This document shows, piece after piece, positions 8,948-16,916 of a DNA stretch of 64,000 nt; the first letter of the stretch is position 1, and every line of letters starts with the position of its first letter. The notes below the pieces were generated by a model. It did not search any database, was not told the DNA's origin, and saw nothing but the letters and a program-made list of their open reading frames with translations. The stretch comes from a virus, in IMG/VR virus record IMGVR_UViG_3300035670_000010, positions 62,001 through 126,000 of that record; one strand, 5' to 3'. Both the position numbers and the translations under genes were made by a program.

Positions 8948-9697
8948 TTAAAATACATCTGCATCTTTTCTATCCTTGAATTGGTTTGATTCATAGTGAA
9001 ATTGGTATGGTGATAATGGGTCATTTTGGTTGAATATCACATAGTATGAAGAACCTGGATGTTTTTCCAAGTAGTTCTTAAAGTGTGAGTATCCTGCAAT
9101 TGTACATATATGTATTGAAGCACCTTCTTTACATTTACCCAAGATAGTTCTATACACCTCCCAAGTTTGCTTGTCCATATTGGATACTTTGAATATTTGA
9201 TACCCAGCAACTAAACCAATTAATTTAATGCCAACATCTTGTAATTTCAAGATATCTGATTTTGATACCAAAACTGAATCTGAATCCATTTCTTCCTCAT
9301 CACCTTCAACAGAACCAACTTCTTGAAACTGAATGGCAGCATCAATAAATGCTCTAACATCTGAAGATGATTTTATTTGGTTGATATCTAGGATAGGGAA
9401 CATTGCTTTTCCTCTTGGAGTTTTCTTTGCTTTTTCAAATGCATCAATATACCCTTCAAATTTGTAGATATCCTCATCCTTAATTTTCTTTTCAGCAACT
9501 CTTGCTGCCAACCATTTCACATAAGCACCTTTGCCTTTGGAAACTTCAACAATCTCATCAAATACTTCTCCTGATAATTTACCAGAATCAACAAATATCT
9601 TTCTATAGTTTGAAATTGTTGCTTCATTTTGCTCTCTAATAACCCTCTTGATGATTATAGATAAGTCATGTTCTGTTAGTCTTATAGTCTTTGCCAT
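8948..9697 (-). CDS. Leader-bearing protein of the CT...YQF family
   Basis: 249 residues. The leader MAKTIRLTEHDLSIIIKRVI runs to REQNE|A. The C-terminal 90 residues are the shared domain: VAGYQIFKV, then W-VYR, then SIHICTIAGYSHFKNYL, SSYYVIFNQ, YQFHYESNQFKDRKD. This matches the core of the 641-residue protein at 3585-5510, although the Trp before Cys is replaced by Ile. A Glu/Asp-rich linker separates the two halves. The role is unknown; the leader and late-type motif suggest packaging in the head. Confidence 0.7.
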   Translation of the reverse strand: MAKTIRLTEHDLSIIIKRVIREQNEATISNYRKIFVDSGKLSGEVFDEIVEVSKGKGAYVKWLAARVAEKKIKDEDIYKFEGYIDAFEKAKKTPRGKAMFPILDINQIKSSSDVRAFIDAAIQFQEVGSVEGDEEEMDSDSVLVSKSDILKLQDVGIKLIGLVAGYQIFKVSNMDKQTWEVYRTILGKCKEGASIHICTIAGYSHFKNYLEKHPGSSYYVIFNQNDPLSPYQFHYESNQFKDRKDADVF

Positions 9698-9716
9698 ATT
9701 TTTTTTAGTTTTTATT

Positions 9717-9724
9717 TATAAATA
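9717..9724 (-). promoter_or_regulatory. Late-type promoter motif
   Basis: GATATTTATAAATAAAAAC on the minus strand begins 27 nt before the ATG at 9697. Confidence 0.5.
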
Positions 9725-9769
9725 TCAAAGATATTAAAAAAAAAATAGTAATCAAAATAATTTTAGGAA

Positions 9770-9777
9770 TATTTATA
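9770..9777 (+). promoter_or_regulatory. Late-type promoter motif
   Basis: GAATATTTATAATAAAC, with the core 23 nt before the ATG at 9793. Confidence 0.55.
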
Positions 9778-9792
9778 ATAAACTTTTATAAA

Positions 9793-10326
9793 ATGATAAT
9801 TAATGAAAAATTTATTACTGAAAGACCTAATAAAAAATTAAAGAAATTAAAAGGAATTATAGTCCATTGGACAGCAAATACACGATCTGGGGCAGGGGCT
9901 GCCTCTCATTTGAATTATTTTAAAAATAATTGGAAAATAGGTTGTACTCATTATGTTGTTGATGATAAAGAAATTATTTACTTAATTCCAGATGATGAAG
10001 TTGCCTACCATGTTGGTGATAGGGAAAGAAAAAGCAATCTACCCATTAGAAAAGCATTAGTACCCCAAGGTGGAAGTCCAAATGATTATTTCATTGGGAT
10101 TGAAATGTGTGTAAATATAGACAATAATTGGGGAAAAACCATCAATAATGTAAAAGAATTATTACACCATTTATTTGAGAAATATAATTTAACAGTTGAT
10201 GATGTTCATCGCCATTTTGATATATCTGGAAAAGATTGCCCTTTTATGTATCAACCACAACTTGTGAATGAAAGGTATTTTGATTGGGGCTGGATTACCT
10301 TTAAAGAATTTATAAAAGCAAAATAG
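9793..10326 (+). CDS. N-acetylmuramoyl-L-alanine amidase (Amidase_2/PGRP fold)
   Basis: 177 residues. It should cleave the amide bond between N-acetylmuramic acid and L-Ala in peptidoglycan. Zinc ligands are visible: His in IVHWTAN (about 25), His in DVHRHFDIS (about 137-139) and Cys in GKDCPF (about 147). The core also has CTHYVVDDKE, VAYHVG and IGIEMCVN, as in type 2 amidases. There is no signal peptide or wall-binding repeat. The N-terminus (MIINEKFITER) is short. Late-type promoter. Either an endolysin or a virion-associated lysin; a GH19 enzyme and a GH108-like enzyme are also encoded here. Confidence 0.9.
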   Translation: MIINEKFITERPNKKLKKLKGIIVHWTANTRSGAGAASHLNYFKNNWKIGCTHYVVDDKEIIYLIPDDEVAYHVGDRERKSNLPIRKALVPQGGSPNDYFIGIEMCVNIDNNWGKTINNVKELLHHLFEKYNLTVDDVHRHFDISGKDCPFMYQPQLVNERYFDWGWITFKEFIKAK

Positions 10327-10340
10327 CCCCAACCAAATTA

Positions 10341-11390
10341 TTATTTAAATAAACTATCAAATTTTGGATAACCCCAACCATACCAATCATCACGACCAGG
10401 CTTACCTCCATCTGTAAGATTTTTTGTTAGATATTCTTTTAAGTCATTTTGGGTTTTAATTTCTGGGTTATATTTTAGCAATAGACCAACTGCAGCTGTG
10501 CCATGTGGTGTTGCCATAGATGTTCCATCCCAACTTACATAAGAACCATTATCTTTAAAACAAGACCAAATCTGGACTCCTGGTGCAATACCTACCAAAT
10601 TACTACCATATTGAGAAAAGGATGCTTTATTACCTCTAACATCATGAGCACCCCAAGAGATGACATTTGGTAATGCACCTGGGAATGACAATATTCCAGT
10701 TCCATTATTACCGGCAGCAGCATTAACAAATGCACCATTATTCACAGCATCATTTATTGCACTTGTTATTGTCTTATTTTCAGTGGGTGCACCCCATGAG
10801 AAATTAAACACCAATAAATAATCTTTAAAGTTATCTTTCCATACATTCATTGCATGATTAATTGAATTAACCAAACTTTCTGTGGATCCGCCTCCATTAC
10901 CACCCAAACCTTTTTGAGCCATAATTAAATCCCCATGATTAACACCATTCACATAACCAACGCCTAATTTATATTGGGGGTGCTTACCTAATATAATACC
11001 AGCAACGTGATGACCATGTCCATGTCCATCATTTTGGTTAGAATCAGTTGTAAAGTCTTTGCAATATTTCTTATCCACAAATTGGTTGTCTGACGTTAAT
11101 GCCGTATGAGTTGGATATGCCATTGTATCAATAACACAATAAAGAATCTTACGTTTAAACTTCTCCCCTAATTTTAATTTATTATCAAGAAATTGACTTT
11201 GTAAAAAAACCCATCCCCAACTTGGTTGATTATTTAAGGATGATTCTGTTGATAAAGCCTGTATTTGGGTTGGGGGCAAATCAAGAATAACATCATTACC
11301 TTCTTCCAATGCTTTGAAATGTTTTGCAATTAAATCAAAATTAATTTTCTTTGCAAGAGCAACGTCTTTTGATGAAAAATTTAAATTCAT
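10341..11390 (-). CDS. Subtilisin-like serine peptidase (S8)
   Basis: 349 residues. The catalytic triad is visible: Asp in YCVIDTMAYPTH (about 88), His in GHGHHVAGI (about 125) and Ser in DGTSMATPHG near residue 290. The oxyanion Asn is in the AAAGNNGTG segment. There is no signal peptide; a short N-terminal region (MNLNFSSKDVALAKK) precedes the catalytic domain and could be a propeptide. It ends 15 nt from the convergent amidase gene. A late-type motif is upstream. A possible role is processing of virion or host proteins late in infection. Confidence 0.9.
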   Translation of the reverse strand: MNLNFSSKDVALAKKINFDLIAKHFKALEEGNDVILDLPPTQIQALSTESSLNNQPSWGWVFLQSQFLDNKLKLGEKFKRKILYCVIDTMAYPTHTALTSDNQFVDKKYCKDFTTDSNQNDGHGHGHHVAGIILGKHPQYKLGVGYVNGVNHGDLIMAQKGLGGNGGGSTESLVNSINHAMNVWKDNFKDYLLVFNFSWGAPTENKTITSAINDAVNNGAFVNAAAGNNGTGILSFPGALPNVISWGAHDVRGNKASFSQYGSNLVGIAPGVQIWSCFKDNGSYVSWDGTSMATPHGTAAVGLLLKYNPEIKTQNDLKEYLTKNLTDGGKPGRDDWYGWGYPKFDSLFK

Positions 11391-11405
11391 ATAATTATAT
11401 TTTTA

Positions 11406-11413
11406 GATAAATA
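11406..11413 (-). promoter_or_regulatory. Late-type promoter motif variant TATTTATC
   Basis: ACTATTTATCTAAAAAT on the minus strand begins 23 nt before the subtilase ATG. Confidence 0.45.
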
Positions 11414-11445
11414 GTATTTTTATTTATTTTTTTTGAATAAATATA

Positions 11446-11453
11446 TATTTATT
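11446..11453 (+). promoter_or_regulatory. Late-type promoter motif variant TATTTATT
   Basis: ATATATTTATTGTATATAA, with the core 30 nt before the ATG at 11476, the longest simple spacing seen. It is divergent to 11406-11413. Confidence 0.4.
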
Positions 11454-11475
11454 GTATATAAATACAAATAACAAT

Positions 11476-11973
11476 ATGAGCATAAAGTTTAATATCACAA
11501 ATGAAGATAAGATTAGAATTAAAAATCTTTATCTTAATGAGAAATCAAAAGAAGAAAACAAGCGTTTTTGTCATAAGAAAAATATCAAATCATTAGAAGA
11601 AATTGTTGGTGAGGATGACCAAGATGATTATATTGAAGGTATTAAAATTAGAAAGTCTGGAATTAATTCATTGACTGATATGATTGAAACATTGAAAACA
11701 ATGAGAACTAGACCTAACTTAACAGATAAAGGTGAAGACTTATGTTATAAAGTTTCAAATACAATTAACCAGTTTAAACCATATAATTACTTTGATGAAA
11801 CAAGTAATCAATGTGTTTCTGCTATGGAAAAAATAATTGAATTATACAAGGAAAATAAACATGGTGAGGAATTAGTTAAAGATTTAGAAAAAATATATAG
11901 TGATGAAAGTGTCTCACCAAGAGGTAGAGAATATATTAAGCACTGTCTAGGTGTTATCAAAGGTAAGAACTAA
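11476..11973 (+). CDS. Leader-bearing hypothetical protein (165 aa)
   Basis: 165 residues from the ATG at 11476 (MSIKFNITNEDKIRIKNLY); an in-frame TTG at 11452 overlaps the promoter motif and was rejected. The N-terminus is of the ITxEDKxRIxxLY type, like the 263-814 gene, ending LNEKSKE. The body is helical and charged with two Cys (CYKVSN, CVSAMEK). It has no known domain. The stop lies in the loop of its own terminator. Confidence 0.65.
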   Translation: MSIKFNITNEDKIRIKNLYLNEKSKEENKRFCHKKNIKSLEEIVGEDDQDDYIEGIKIRKSGINSLTDMIETLKTMRTRPNLTDKGEDLCYKVSNTINQFKPYNYFDETSNQCVSAMEKIIELYKENKHGEELVKDLEKIYSDESVSPRGREYIKHCLGVIKGKN

Positions 11974-11988
11974 GTTCTTACCTTTTTT
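11962..11988 (+). terminator. Rho-independent terminator spanning the stop codon
   Basis: A perfect 9-bp inverted repeat GGTAAGAAC/GTTCTTACC has the TAA stop as its 3-nt loop and is followed by T6. It also encodes the last codons of the convergent 11970-12164 gene. Confidence 0.8.
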
Positions 11989-12164
11989 GTTTTGCTAACT
12001 TCTTTATTTAAGGCATCCTCATAAGCCTTTTTGTATTTTGTAACAACTTCTATTGGTCCTCTAGTTGTTATTGCCTCATCATAATACCAGGTTGTTGTTG
12101 AATTCTCATCAACAAATACTCTTGTGTATTTCTTTGCTGTGTTGGTTGGGGTTTCTTTTTTCAT
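11970..12164 (-). CDS. Small basic hypothetical protein (64 aa)
   Basis: 64 residues, MKKETPTNTAKKYTRVFVDE, with a central WYYDEAITTRGPIEVV and a Lys-rich tail. It overlaps the convergent gene by 4 nt and its 3' end lies in that gene's terminator. No motif recognised. Confidence 0.5.
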   Translation of the reverse strand: MKKETPTNTAKKYTRVFVDENSTTTWYYDEAITTRGPIEVVTKYKKAYEDALNKEVSKTKKVRT

Positions 12165-12194
12165 CTTTTTTTTTGTAAAGATAATGAAAAATAA

Positions 12195-12491
12195 TTAATG
12201 CTGGTTAGATTTTAATGTTTTATTTTCTTCTTCTAAAAACTGTACTTTAACAGTTAAAGCTGAAACTTGCTCAACTAATTTAAGGATTGTATCTCTCATT
12301 TGATCCTTTTCTTCTGAACTTTTTAATAATAGAACTTCTAATTTTGCAATTCTATCTCTACAATCTTCACGGATAAAATTATCCTCATTCCTTTTACGTT
12401 CTTCTCTTTTTTCATAAAACCTCCAAGCACTTGCTGAACCTAAAACTGTTATTGCTGTAATTAAAACAGTTGCTATTGTATTTTCATCCAT
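12195..12491 (-). CDS. Single-TM coiled-coil protein, possible holin or spanin-like
   Basis: 98 residues: one N-terminal hydrophobic segment (IATVLITAITVLGSASAW, about 5-22), a basic stretch (EKREERKRNED), then a long heptad-patterned coiled coil to the C-terminus. This N-in-membrane, coiled-coil-out layout is seen in phage i-spanins and some holins. It is late-type promoted and lies 30 nt upstream of the small 11970-12164 gene on the same strand. The lysis role is inferred from topology only. Confidence 0.6.
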   Translation of the reverse strand: MDENTIATVLITAITVLGSASAWRFYEKREERKRNEDNFIREDCRDRIAKLEVLLLKSSEEKDQMRDTILKLVEQVSALTVKVQFLEEENKTLKSNQH

Positions 12492-12506
12492 TTATTTTTC
12501 TTTTAT

Positions 12507-12514
12507 TATAAATA
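12507..12514 (-). promoter_or_regulatory. Late-type promoter motif
   Basis: GCATATTTATAATAAAAG on the minus strand begins 23 nt before the ATG at 12491. Confidence 0.55.
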
Positions 12515-12534
12515 TGCTAAATAGTGTAAATAGG

Positions 12535-12565
12535 AAAAGTTTGGGACACAAAATCCCAAACTTTT
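12535..12565. terminator. Terminator downstream of the 12586-13251 gene
   Basis: A perfect 12-bp inverted repeat AAAAGTTTGGGA/TCCCAAACTTTT with a 7-nt loop. It lies between two minus-strand genes and separates the phosphoesterase unit from the late gene at 12195. Confidence 0.7.
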
Positions 12566-12585
12566 CAATAAAAAGCATTTACATC

Positions 12586-13251
12586 TTAAATAAAGATAAT
12601 TTCCTTTGATTCTATATTATATTCTATATTAATTGGATTGTTTGCTAACTTATAATTCTCCCCCAAGACAGCAGCATTGAAATACTGAACACCATCGGCA
12701 TATTTCTCACCATAACCAGAATGGATATGACCAAAGCAATGTATTTTTGGTTTAACGACCTCAACACGTTTTGTTAATTCCTCACAACCAACATTGGCCC
12801 CAATAGGCAACACATCTAGTATGTATTTTGGTGGACCATGTGTAATAAGGACATCCAGATTATTAGGTATTTTATCCCAGTAGTATTTTAAGTCCTTGCT
12901 TGTGTGCAAATTAAAAGCCCAGTTAAAAAATGCTGGTTGCCAAGGGGATCCATATACATTCAAACCATCTATATTCACAAAATGGTCAAATAAATAAACA
13001 ACACCTTTGTCTTTATATTTTTGTTCAATATCAAAGGCTTTCTCAAACCAGAAATCATGATTACCAGCAATGAATATTTTGTGAGTGTAATTCAAATCTT
13101 GAAACCAATCTAAAAAATCAGTTATTTCATGCTCATAACCCCGACCTGAAATATCTCCACTATGAATAATAACATCGCCACCAGGCAATAAGTTATTATC
13201 CGTTAATTCTTTGTGTTTGTTATGTGTGTCTGAAATAAATGTTATTTTCAT
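12586..13251 (-). CDS. Calcineurin-like metallophosphoesterase
   Basis: 221 residues from the ATG at 13251 (MKITFISDTHNKH); a GTG seven codons upstream is the alternative start. Metal-binding motifs occur in order: SDTHNKH, HSGDISG, AGNHDFW, LITHGPP and CFGHIHSGYG. This pattern fits the bacterial and phage phosphoesterase family with the GHxH ending. It has a different spacing from the 2155-2808 enzyme and is not a recent duplicate. It lies downstream of a host-type promoter shared with 13263-13613, so is probably early. Confidence 0.85.
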   Translation of the reverse strand: MKITFISDTHNKHKELTDNNLLPGGDVIIHSGDISGRGYEHEITDFLDWFQDLNYTHKIFIAGNHDFWFEKAFDIEQKYKDKGVVYLFDHFVNIDGLNVYGSPWQPAFFNWAFNLHTSKDLKYYWDKIPNNLDVLITHGPPKYILDVLPIGANVGCEELTKRVEVVKPKIHCFGHIHSGYGEKYADGVQYFNAAVLGENYKLANNPINIEYNIESKEIIFI

Positions 13252-13262
13252 TGTTTTTGTTT

Positions 13263-13613
13263 TTATGTCCACCAGGCTTTTACGCCATATTTTGCAATTT
13301 CTTTGTTCCCTTTAAATATCTCACATAATTCATTCCATTCTTTTTCTTCTAAAGCCACTGCTTCTTTAACATCATTAGGGGTTTTTAAGTTTAAAAAATA
13401 ATCATCATTTAGCTGATTTTCTAATAATTGAATAAATCTTTTTAATTCTTGGATATTTTCTGAAGATGCCTCATTCTCAATATAAGACTTTAACATAAGT
13501 TCAGTTGATGCTTTCATATTTGCCAACATAAAAGTATAATCCCAGTGTGCATAATTCCAAAATATGGGAATAAATTTAAAAAGTTTAATAAAAAATTCAA
13601 AAAGTTTGTTCAT
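13263..13613 (-). CDS. Hypothetical protein with hydrophobic N-terminus (116 aa)
   Basis: 116 residues. The N-terminal MNKLFEFFIKLFKFIPIFWN is hydrophobic and aromatic and may associate with the membrane. The rest is helical and acidic. It is 11 nt upstream of the phosphoesterase on the same strand. Function unknown. Confidence 0.55.
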   Translation of the reverse strand: MNKLFEFFIKLFKFIPIFWNYAHWDYTFMLANMKASTELMLKSYIENEASSENIQELKRFIQLLENQLNDDYFLNLKTPNDVKEAVALEEKEWNELCEIFKGNKEIAKYGVKAWWT

Positions 13614-13642
13614 AGTGTTAATTGATTAGTTAGTTGATAGTA

Positions 13643-13650
13643 CAAATATA
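13643..13650 (-). promoter_or_regulatory. Bacteroidota-type -7 box TATATTTG
   Basis: On the minus strand GACTATATTTGTAC lies 29 nt before the ATG at 13613. A TTG about 20 nt further upstream lies inside the preceding terminator. Confidence 0.55.
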
Positions 13651-13653
13651 GTC

Positions 13654-13688
13654 AAAAAAATAGACCCAACAAGTTTTTTGTTAGGTCT
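13654..13688 (-). terminator. Terminator for the metzincin gene
   Basis: On the minus strand AGACCTAACAA and TTGTTGGGTCT pair around a 5-nt loop and are followed by T7. It sits directly upstream of the next promoter. Confidence 0.75.
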
Positions 13689-13782
13689 CTTTGAAAGAAA
13701 TCGGATATATAAAAAATTCCAAAGAAGAGGAATGATTTTTAAAAATAATCAATAAATATCATTACTTAAATAAAAATCCAAA

Positions 13783-15588
13783 CTATCTATCTTTTTTTAT
13801 GAATATTTTTTTATAAAACTCTCCATTTCTTGTTAAGAAATACAACCCAGTTTCAAATATACTTTCCCCCTCATTTAAATTAAATGGTCCAATTCCTTCT
13901 AAGACCTTTTGACCCAGAAAATTAAATAAAGCCCATCTATCAGATGGTAATATGCTAACATAAACATTGTTATCCCTATTAGTATTATGGATAACTCTAT
14001 CAGTATATTTTTTATCTTCAATATTTGGACAAATTGTTATTGTGTCATTGATAATATAAACATTATTTACTTGAAATAAAGTATCAAAACCATTTAATAT
14101 TCTAAAATTAATCTTATTAAGATAAGGTGATTTTGCATTATGCTTCAATGTTAGAGTAAAACAAGAATCTGTTTTTAAACATATAATTGTATCAGTTGAT
14201 AACTTTTTTACATTCTTATTATATTCAACAACTGTAACACCATCTTGTTTTATACTATAATAAAAATCTTCAAAGAACTTATTCTTATCAATTTCTATTT
14301 TTATTTTTGAATATGTTGAATCATTTGCATTACAATCTCTAGGTGCATCAACAAGTGGCAAACAAATGGCTTCTGAAATGTTTCTTCTTATTTTATTCCC
14401 AGGTTGTTCCCCAAACCCCCACTTATAGTTTATACCCACCTTTGGATTCAAATGACAATATGACATAATAGTTCCCTTTGTATCAGGAGTAACTTCTAAC
14501 TCTGGACATTTTACTGGTCCAGACTGTTCAACAAACCAACAACCATCTAAAGCAGTTCCATTACCATTCCACCAACAAGCATGAGTGTGGGGTGAACCAA
14601 GTAAATGACCAATTTCATGGGTCATTACTGTTGTATTCCAAGAATAGTTTGGAAATACACCTGTTTCCATATCCAAGCCAGAATAACTTGTTCTCCATTT
14701 TGCAATATCACAAAGAGAATGAAGAAAAGCAACACCTAATCCACTTCTTAAAGAAACTAATTGTCCAAATGTTTCAGGTAATTGATCCTCAGATTTAAAT
14801 TGGTTGGCAAAGGAATATAACATATTAACTCCATCATAATTATAACCACTTGGCCTATCCCATAATTTAAACCTTGCAATTTTAATGTTAACCCCCTCTT
14901 TTAAATAAATTAAATGAGTTTGTGCAAATATGTTTTCAATAAATTTAATAACTTCTTTTCCTGACCCAAGTTTTTCAATCATATCATAATCTGCCTCAAA
15001 ATACATTGTTATGACTTTGATTTTATTTGATTTTTCTTGTACATACTCAAACATTGGGGTTTCCTTAAAAAACTCTTCCTCATTTGGTAAAACACATTTA
15101 AATTCTTTTGTTTGTTTCACATCTAATTCATGCCAAACACCATGAAACCCCTTCTCTACTGGACCAAAAATCCAACCTTCACCATCACCCATAATATAGG
15201 TCTGAAAGCTATTATCATTGATTACAATAGATGCAAATCCGCTATCATTACCTTGAACCTTTCCAGAATAAATAAGCGATTGTGGTTCATATATAGTATT
15301 ACATTCAGAATATATTTTGGGGTTATCCACATATATTTCCATTTTGGTTAAGTTAAGGATTTTAACACCCTCTGGTGTTGGCAATTGTATTGTTAGAGAA
15401 TCCAAATCATTATTTATGATTTCCCTAATAATATTTTTGTTCAATATGAGGGGGGTTGCATAATTGTGTGATGTTGTTCTCAACTCCTTTGAATTTGTTT
15501 CAAAGAAAATGGATATAGGTTTATTATTCTGTGAGAATAATGAGAATGTTAATATTGAATAAATCAATATTAATTTTAATTTTTTCAT
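13783..15588 (-). CDS. Secreted metzincin metalloprotease (M12B-like) with a type IX secretion-like C-terminus
   Basis: 601 residues. A signal peptide (MKKLKLILIYSILTFSLFSQ) is followed by a pro-region and a catalytic domain with HEIGHLLGSPHTHAC (about 324-338), the HExxHxxGxxH zinc site of metzincins, and a downstream TIMSYCH Met-turn. The extreme C-terminus (WALFNFLGQKVLEG, then TGLYFLTRNGEFYKKIFIKK) resembles the type A sorting domain of the Bacteroidota type IX secretion system. It starts 4 nt after the GH19 stop and so is read from the late-type promoter at about 16260. A host-type exported protease in a phage operon is unusual; it may degrade surface protein during release or be a lysogenic-conversion-type gene. 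Confidence 0.85.
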   Translation of the reverse strand: MKKLKLILIYSILTFSLFSQNNKPISIFFETNSKELRTTSHNYATPLILNKNIIREIINNDLDSLTIQLPTPEGVKILNLTKMEIYVDNPKIYSECNTIYEPQSLIYSGKVQGNDSGFASIVINDNSFQTYIMGDGEGWIFGPVEKGFHGVWHELDVKQTKEFKCVLPNEEEFFKETPMFEYVQEKSNKIKVITMYFEADYDMIEKLGSGKEVIKFIENIFAQTHLIYLKEGVNIKIARFKLWDRPSGYNYDGVNMLYSFANQFKSEDQLPETFGQLVSLRSGLGVAFLHSLCDIAKWRTSYSGLDMETGVFPNYSWNTTVMTHEIGHLLGSPHTHACWWNGNGTALDGCWFVEQSGPVKCPELEVTPDTKGTIMSYCHLNPKVGINYKWGFGEQPGNKIRRNISEAICLPLVDAPRDCNANDSTYSKIKIEIDKNKFFEDFYYSIKQDGVTVVEYNKNVKKLSTDTIICLKTDSCFTLTLKHNAKSPYLNKINFRILNGFDTLFQVNNVYIINDTITICPNIEDKKYTDRVIHNTNRDNNVYVSILPSDRWALFNFLGQKVLEGIGPFNLNEGESIFETGLYFLTRNGEFYKKIFIKKDR

Positions 15589-15592
15589 TTTT

Positions 15593-16219
15593 TTAATTTA
15601 GTTTTTTATAAAATTTATTGAAATAGGAAATCCTTGAATCTAACCCGTGTGTTCCACCATTTACTCTTTTTGTAATTCTTGTAATAATATCTCTTGTTGC
15701 ACCAAGATCTGCAATCTCATTCAATTTGTTTTTATCAAAAAACCAACCAGCAGATGCCAATGGATATGTTGTTGCAACTAAATCTGGATTGCCAATTATA
15801 TCAACATCCATACCTGCCTCATTTAATGATTTATTAAATAATAAGTAATTATTTTTACCAGTCAATTGTATGTAACCCCTACCTCTGTATTTATACCCTT
15901 CAATGCTATCTTCATCACCATTTCCCATTCTATTTGCATAAACAAGACTTGCAATCTTGGATGGTTTCCTTTCATATAACAATGCTTTTGCGTGTGTGGT
16001 AAAATACTTGCCAAAAACCTCTTGTAATCTTTTTGCTGAATAGTTTAAATTCTCTTGTACAGCAGTAAAATTTCCTGATTCATGAGCGCATTGTGCTAAG
16101 AAATGTGCTAACCTTAATTGTGTGTTTATATCATATTTTTCATAGATTAAATCAATCTGATTGATGATTGATTCTGGAATAATTCCAATTAATTTTTGCT
16201 TGGCACTTGACTGATCCAT
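15593..16219 (-). CDS. GH19 chitinase-like endolysin
   Basis: 208 residues. The glycoside hydrolase 19 signature is clear: LAHFLAQCAHESGNFTAVQE with the catalytic Glu of HESG at about residue 47, then NYSAKRLQEVF, YANRMGNGDE and YRGRGYIQLTGKNNY. Phage members of this family hydrolyse the glycan strands of peptidoglycan. No wall-binding domain or signal peptide is present. It is the first gene of a late operon with the metzincin. Confidence 0.9.
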   Translation of the reverse strand: MDQSSAKQKLIGIIPESIINQIDLIYEKYDINTQLRLAHFLAQCAHESGNFTAVQENLNYSAKRLQEVFGKYFTTHAKALLYERKPSKIASLVYANRMGNGDEDSIEGYKYRGRGYIQLTGKNNYLLFNKSLNEAGMDVDIIGNPDLVATTYPLASAGWFFDKNKLNEIADLGATRDIITRITKRVNGGTHGLDSRISYFNKFYKKLN

Positions 16220-16257
16220 AATATTTTTATATTTTTGTTATATATTAGTTATTATTG

Positions 16258-16276
16258 TATAAATACTGTATTTATT
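16258..16276. promoter_or_regulatory. Back-to-back divergent late-type promoters
   Basis: TATAAATACTGTATTTATT is nearly palindromic. The left half, read on the minus strand (TATTTATA), drives the GH19 operon from 46 nt. The right half (TATTTATT, 16269-16276) precedes the ATG at 16296 by 27 nt and heads the LRR operon. Confidence 0.55.
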
Positions 16277-16295
16277 GTTATAAATTATAACAAAT

Positions 16296-16916
16296 ATGGA
16301 TAATATTACAAAATTAATTAAAGAGAATTTAGAAAAATTCACTAATAGAACATTGGTATTAAAGAAAAATGTAAATATATCAGAAGAACTTGAATACCAT
16401 ATTAATGAAAACTTAACATTAACTAATAATGTTTTTATGGTTTATTCCAAAAAATACTTTGACTTGATTAATGAGGTTAGAGATTTATGGATGAGAGATT
16501 TAATCCAACTAAATGAAGAAGATGAACAAATGGTAATGTCAGATACTGGCAAAGTTGCATTATTTGAAGGTGAAATGGTTTATCTTGATGCACCTGTACT
16601 TGAAAGTGATGATTTTGATTTCTTAAATGAGGCTGAACATAGGGGTAAAAAAGTTAATATAGGAAAACCATTTAGAACTCCTGGTGGACCAAAGAAATTT
16701 GCAGTTTATGTTAAAACACCAGGTGGGGGCGTTAAAAAGGTTACATTTGGTGATCCAAATTTAAAGGTGAGAAATAAAAACAAAGGTGCAGCCAAATCAT
16801 TTAGAGCAAGACATAAGTGTGACCAAAAGAAAGATAGAACCACAGCAGGATACTGGTCATGTAATGTGGGCAGATATTCAAAACAACTTGGATTAAAATC
16901 TTCAAATAGTTGGTAA
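16296..16916 (+). CDS. DUF5872-like probable virion protein
   Basis: 206 residues. The C-terminal 70 residues (GKPFRTPGGPKKFAVYVKTP, VKKVTFGDPNLKVR, FRARHKCDQKKDRTTAGYWS) match a domain I recognise from T4-like marine phages as DUF5872, often carried on virion-associated proteins. The N-terminus (MDNITKLIKENLEKF) is a leader-like helix, and FLNEA just before the domain (about 131-135) looks like a prohead-protease site that would release it. The stop overlaps the start of the first LRR gene, so the array is transcribed with it. Confidence 0.75.
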   Translation: MDNITKLIKENLEKFTNRTLVLKKNVNISEELEYHINENLTLTNNVFMVYSKKYFDLINEVRDLWMRDLIQLNEEDEQMVMSDTGKVALFEGEMVYLDAPVLESDDFDFLNEAEHRGKKVNIGKPFRTPGGPKKFAVYVKTPGGGVKKVTFGDPNLKVRNKNKGAAKSFRARHKCDQKKDRTTAGYWSCNVGRYSKQLGLKSSNSW

